Part shown: positions 6,076-7,842 of the stretch, piece by piece
Layout: the number at the start of each line of letters is the position of its first letter
Numbering within the stretch: the stretch's first letter is position 1
Assembly: GCA_900554375.1 (NCBI GenBank)
Contig: USHK01000046.1
Span: 1-7,842, forward strand
Reading direction: 5' to 3'
DNA: 7,842 nucleotides
DNA from: an uncultured Sutterella sp.
Lineage (GTDB): Bacteria > Pseudomonadota > Gammaproteobacteria > Burkholderiales > Burkholderiaceae_F
Made by a program: the position numbers and the translations under genes
Notes under the pieces: generated by a model
Database searches by the model: none
What the model was told of the DNA's origin: nothing
What the model saw: only the letters and a program-made list of their open reading frames with translations

Positions 6076-6771
6076 TCAAACAGAAAGAGAACGAGCGAAC
6101 GGCATTTTTGGATTACTTTTTGACTTTATGGCCCAGGCAGTCAGCATGGCTGCAAGAATCAACGCACAAACCGCGCATGCAAGCAGACAGCACTCAGCCA
6201 TATCCATGAATTTCCATTGAGGAATGAGATACCATCCGTCGCTTTGTTGATACAGGTCGATAAAAAAGTGCTGCAGAGCCGATAAGTCAACCCCCTCAGG
6301 CGGCATCGGACTGTCATATCCGCAGTCACCGGTAGGCTTGAACCAGTCGGGCGCCCACTGAGCAAGCGGCAAACCGAACGGAAAGGATGGGTCGGTGGAG
6401 CAGCCCTGGACGCCGAACATGGCTGCCGGATCGTCAGAGTGCACAGCTGCATGGATTTTCATCAGCTTAAAGCAGCAAAGCGCAGTGTATATAAGACCGC
6501 CGAAGGCGAGTGCGTAACCGCAAAGTTTGGTCCATGCTTTCCTGGGATCTATAAGCGCAATGAGACCGCCGAATGCGATGACAAGGTTTCCAAATCGAAT
6601 GTACACACACTGCTCACACGGCGCCATATGCATCCAGTCTTGGAAAACATAGTGTGCGATTAATACCAATGCGATCATGGCGCCCGTCATAATGATCCAA
6701 GGAGTTCGAGTGTTCTGCCAATCGTAAAGCGCTGCAGCCGGATCGGCTTTCAAACGAGAAAAGAATTTCAT
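6076..6771 (-). CDS. dsbI: DsbI, DsbB-like membrane thiol oxidoreductase partner of DsbL
   Basis: A 231-residue inner-membrane protein of the DsbB superfamily, DsbI type. It reoxidises DsbL in the periplasm and passes electrons to quinone. About four membrane helices are visible (25-44, 58-75, 84-104, 193-216). The first periplasmic loop carries Cys52 and Cys55 in APCEQCVYIRF; the second loop (about 105-190) carries the other pair, Cys124 (GCSTDPSFPFG) and Cys150 (KPTGDCGYDSP). The segments CEQCVYIRF, TGDCGYDSP and SDGWYLIPQWKFM are characteristic of DsbI rather than of E. coli DsbB. The ATG at 6771 follows the dsbL stop by 8 bp, and the ribosome site TAGGTG overlaps that stop, implying coupled translation. 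The fourth helix is unusually rich in Cys (194, 195, 199, 202), none expected to be catalytic. It is the last gene of the assT-dsbL-dsbI cluster. Confidence 0.93.
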   Translation of the reverse strand: MKFFSRLKADPAAALYDWQNTRTPWIIMTGAMIALVLIAHYVFQDWMHMAPCEQCVYIRFGNLVIAFGGLIALIDPRKAWTKLCGYALAFGGLIYTALCCFKLMKIHAAVHSDDPAAMFGVQGCSTDPSFPFGLPLAQWAPDWFKPTGDCGYDSPMPPEGVDLSALQHFFIDLYQQSDGWYLIPQWKFMDMAECCLLACAVCALILAAMLTAWAIKSKSNPKMPFARSLSV

Positions 6772-6779
6772 ATCGACAC

Positions 6780-7427
6780 CTATTTTTTACCCAGTTCACG
6801 AATAGTTTCTGCCATGCTGTCAATCGACTTAATGTTTTTGGTCATGAGCAGGTACTTGCCGTTGACGACATAAGCCGGAACGCCCTGAATTTTGGCTACC
6901 GGGTATCCGGCGTCCCATTGCTTGATCAAGTTTTGGACTTTCGGATTTTTGGCCATTGTGTCGTAATCTGCACGGCTCCAACCTAAAGCATCGAGGCCTG
7001 TCTGAATGAAAGCATCCGGATTTTTACCATCATCCCAACGCATTTTCTTAACGTGATAGGCTTGGTAGAGCGCCATTTCGACTTTATGGAAGTTAGATTT
7101 CGGATCCAGCGGCTTTAAACCTTCATTTTCATCTTTAACCAAAGCAGCAGCGAGCAGCGTGGAGCCTTGAATGCCAAAGCGTCCTTTTGTTTTCAAATGA
7201 AACGGAGTGAAGTTGAAATCGGTCGTTTTTGCGGCTACGGCTTTGTCGACGGCTTTTGCGTACTTAAAGCAGAAGGGGCAGTCATAGCTGAAAACCTTGA
7301 TGAGAGTACCTTCTGCGTTGGCAATCGGTGTTTCAAGAACGACATAATCTGTGCCTTCAACCGCGGCAAAGGCGATTCCGGAACAAAAAGCGATAGTGGC
7401 AGCGAAGAGTTTTGTGAATTTTTGCAT
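6780..7427 (-). CDS. dsbL: DsbL, DsbA-like periplasmic thiol:disulfide oxidase for AssT
   Basis: A 215-residue DsbA-superfamily oxidase. The N-terminus is a signal peptide (KLFAATIAFCSGIAFA, cleavage expected near residues 21-22), so the mature protein is periplasmic. The thioredoxin fold carries the active site CPFC at 50-53 (E. coli DsbA has CPHC) and the cis-proline loop QGVPAYVVNG at 181-190 (Pro184). The basic stretches and the position between assT and dsbI identify it as DsbL, which in uropathogenic E. coli and Salmonella forms with DsbI a dedicated oxidation pair for the arylsulfate sulfotransferase. The start ATG has AGAGGA four bases upstream. It lies 59 bp after assT across a palindrome and 8 bp before dsbI. 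A general DsbA role cannot be excluded from sequence, but the three-gene context strongly favours DsbL. Confidence 0.92.
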   Translation of the reverse strand: MQKFTKLFAATIAFCSGIAFAAVEGTDYVVLETPIANAEGTLIKVFSYDCPFCFKYAKAVDKAVAAKTTDFNFTPFHLKTKGRFGIQGSTLLAAALVKDENEGLKPLDPKSNFHKVEMALYQAYHVKKMRWDDGKNPDAFIQTGLDALGWSRADYDTMAKNPKVQNLIKQWDAGYPVAKIQGVPAYVVNGKYLLMTKNIKSIDSMAETIRELGKK

Positions 7428-7446
7428 GATGTCCTCTTTGAGAATT

Positions 7447-7471
7447 GAGGAAGAAGGAGGCCTCCTTCCTC
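7447..7471 (-). repeat. Palindromic hairpin with embedded GGAGG between assT and dsbL
   Basis: AAGGAGG (7454-7460) and CCTCCTT (7461-7467) form a perfect 14-bp palindrome. Outer arms GAGG (7447-7450) and CCTC (7468-7471) extend it past a 3-nt bulge, and the tip would be a GGCC tetraloop. In the assT-to-dsbL direction there is no T run after it (CTTCTTCCTCAATTC), so it is unlikely to be a full terminator. It could be an attenuator, an RNA-processing or stability element, or a decoy Shine-Dalgarno, since the true dsbL ribosome site lies outside it at 7432-7437. Confidence 0.6.
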
Positions 7472-7486
7472 GATGTGTTTAAAAGA

Positions 7487-7842
7487 CTATTTAGCGAAAG
7501 AATGATTCAGATCAAGCACATGAGCTTGGTAATGCGGGGAGGAAGGCTGGCTGTTGGCGACATCAATTTCAACCTTAATGTCTTTAGTGTTGTAGTCCAC
7601 TTCTTGAATTCGGCCAATGGTTCCCTTGGTTTGATCAAAGAGGTCGATTGAACCGTAAAATCCCATCATAGAGTTTTTGTCAGGCTGATAAGAGCAGTTG
7701 GAAGTAATCGGTGCAAATCCTTCTGCGCCTCTCTCTTTGCCAAACTCCCATGTTTGCATTACCGTCATGCTTTTCGGATCAATCTTGTATTCGACCATAC
7801 GAGAGTAATTCATGCTCGGCAGCGCGGGCTGTTCATAGTGGC
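7487..7842 (-). CDS. assT: Arylsulfate sulfotransferase AssT (partial, C-terminal fifth)
   Basis: The frame enters from the right edge and ends at TAG 7489-7487, giving 117 C-terminal residues of a protein that is normally about 600 residues. AssT is a periplasmic PAPS-independent sulfotransferase that moves sulfate between phenolic compounds by a ping-pong mechanism through a sulfo-histidine. Segments recalled from AssT family C-termini: EQPALPSMNYSR, VEYKIDP, EFGKERGAEG, APITSN, GFYGSIDLFDQ, IGRIQEVDYNTKD and HYQAHVLDL. The catalytic residues and the structural disulfide made by DsbL lie upstream and are off window; the single Cys here (SNCSYQ) is not known to matter. The internal Met at 7813 is not the start, since the frame and the homology run through to 7840. 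It is the first visible gene of assT-dsbL-dsbI, so its promoter is outside the window. Context and residue pattern make the identification strong. Confidence 0.92.
   Translation of the reverse strand, partial: HYEQPALPSMNYSRMVEYKIDPKSMTVMQTWEFGKERGAEGFAPITSNCSYQPDKNSMMGFYGSIDLFDQTKGTIGRIQEVDYNTKDIKVEIDVANSQPSSPHYQAHVLDLNHSFAK

Noticed and set aside
7167..7651. Plus-strand frames of 68 and 93 codons over the dsbL start and assT end
   Set aside because: They are antisense to well-conserved dsbL and assT segments and show no protein family features.

Overview
The window looks like chromosomal DNA from a betaproteobacterium of the order Burkholderiales. It most resembles the gut family Sutterellaceae (Parasutterella/Sutterella type). 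This rests on three points: housekeeping genes of proteobacterial type (orn, rsgA, a Ste24-like M48 peptidase) in a tight neighbourhood, an arylsulfotransferase-DsbL-DsbI cluster, and moderate GC content. The genus is an inference and was not checked against a database.

Left part (1-3340). Two genes are read leftward: a seven-helix M48 zinc peptidase, then the ribosome-assembly GTPase rsgA, which is cut by the left edge. The peptidase stop codon directly abuts the rsgA start. Divergent from them is a small secreted protein rich in Pro and His, with its own terminator, followed by orn (oligoribonuclease). A near-perfect hairpin separates orn from the convergent operon to its right.

Middle part (3351-5781). 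A leftward two-gene operon encodes a double-length Asp/Glu-racemase-like protein and a beta-hydroxyacid dehydrogenase (GarR/3-hydroxyisobutyrate dehydrogenase family). Stop and start overlap by one base (TAATG), and a plausible sigma70 promoter lies about 30 bp upstream. The racemase is an internal duplication: both halves keep the two cysteines at the catalytic positions, but the flanking motif residues of the N-terminal half have diverged. The joint pathway is unknown and is the least described part of the window. The 350 bp upstream carries no confident gene. It holds the operon promoter, a start-less open frame that may be a gene remnant, and a long nested hairpin just after dsbI.

Right part (6076-7842). 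A leftward cluster reads assT (C-terminal fifth only, cut by the right edge), dsbL, dsbI. DsbI passes electrons from DsbL to quinone. DsbL is a dedicated periplasmic thiol oxidase that makes the disulfide needed by the arylsulfate sulfotransferase AssT. The order is that described for uropathogenic E. coli. A GGAGG-containing palindrome sits between assT and dsbL.

No tRNA, rRNA, CRISPR array, insertion sequence or attachment site was recognised.
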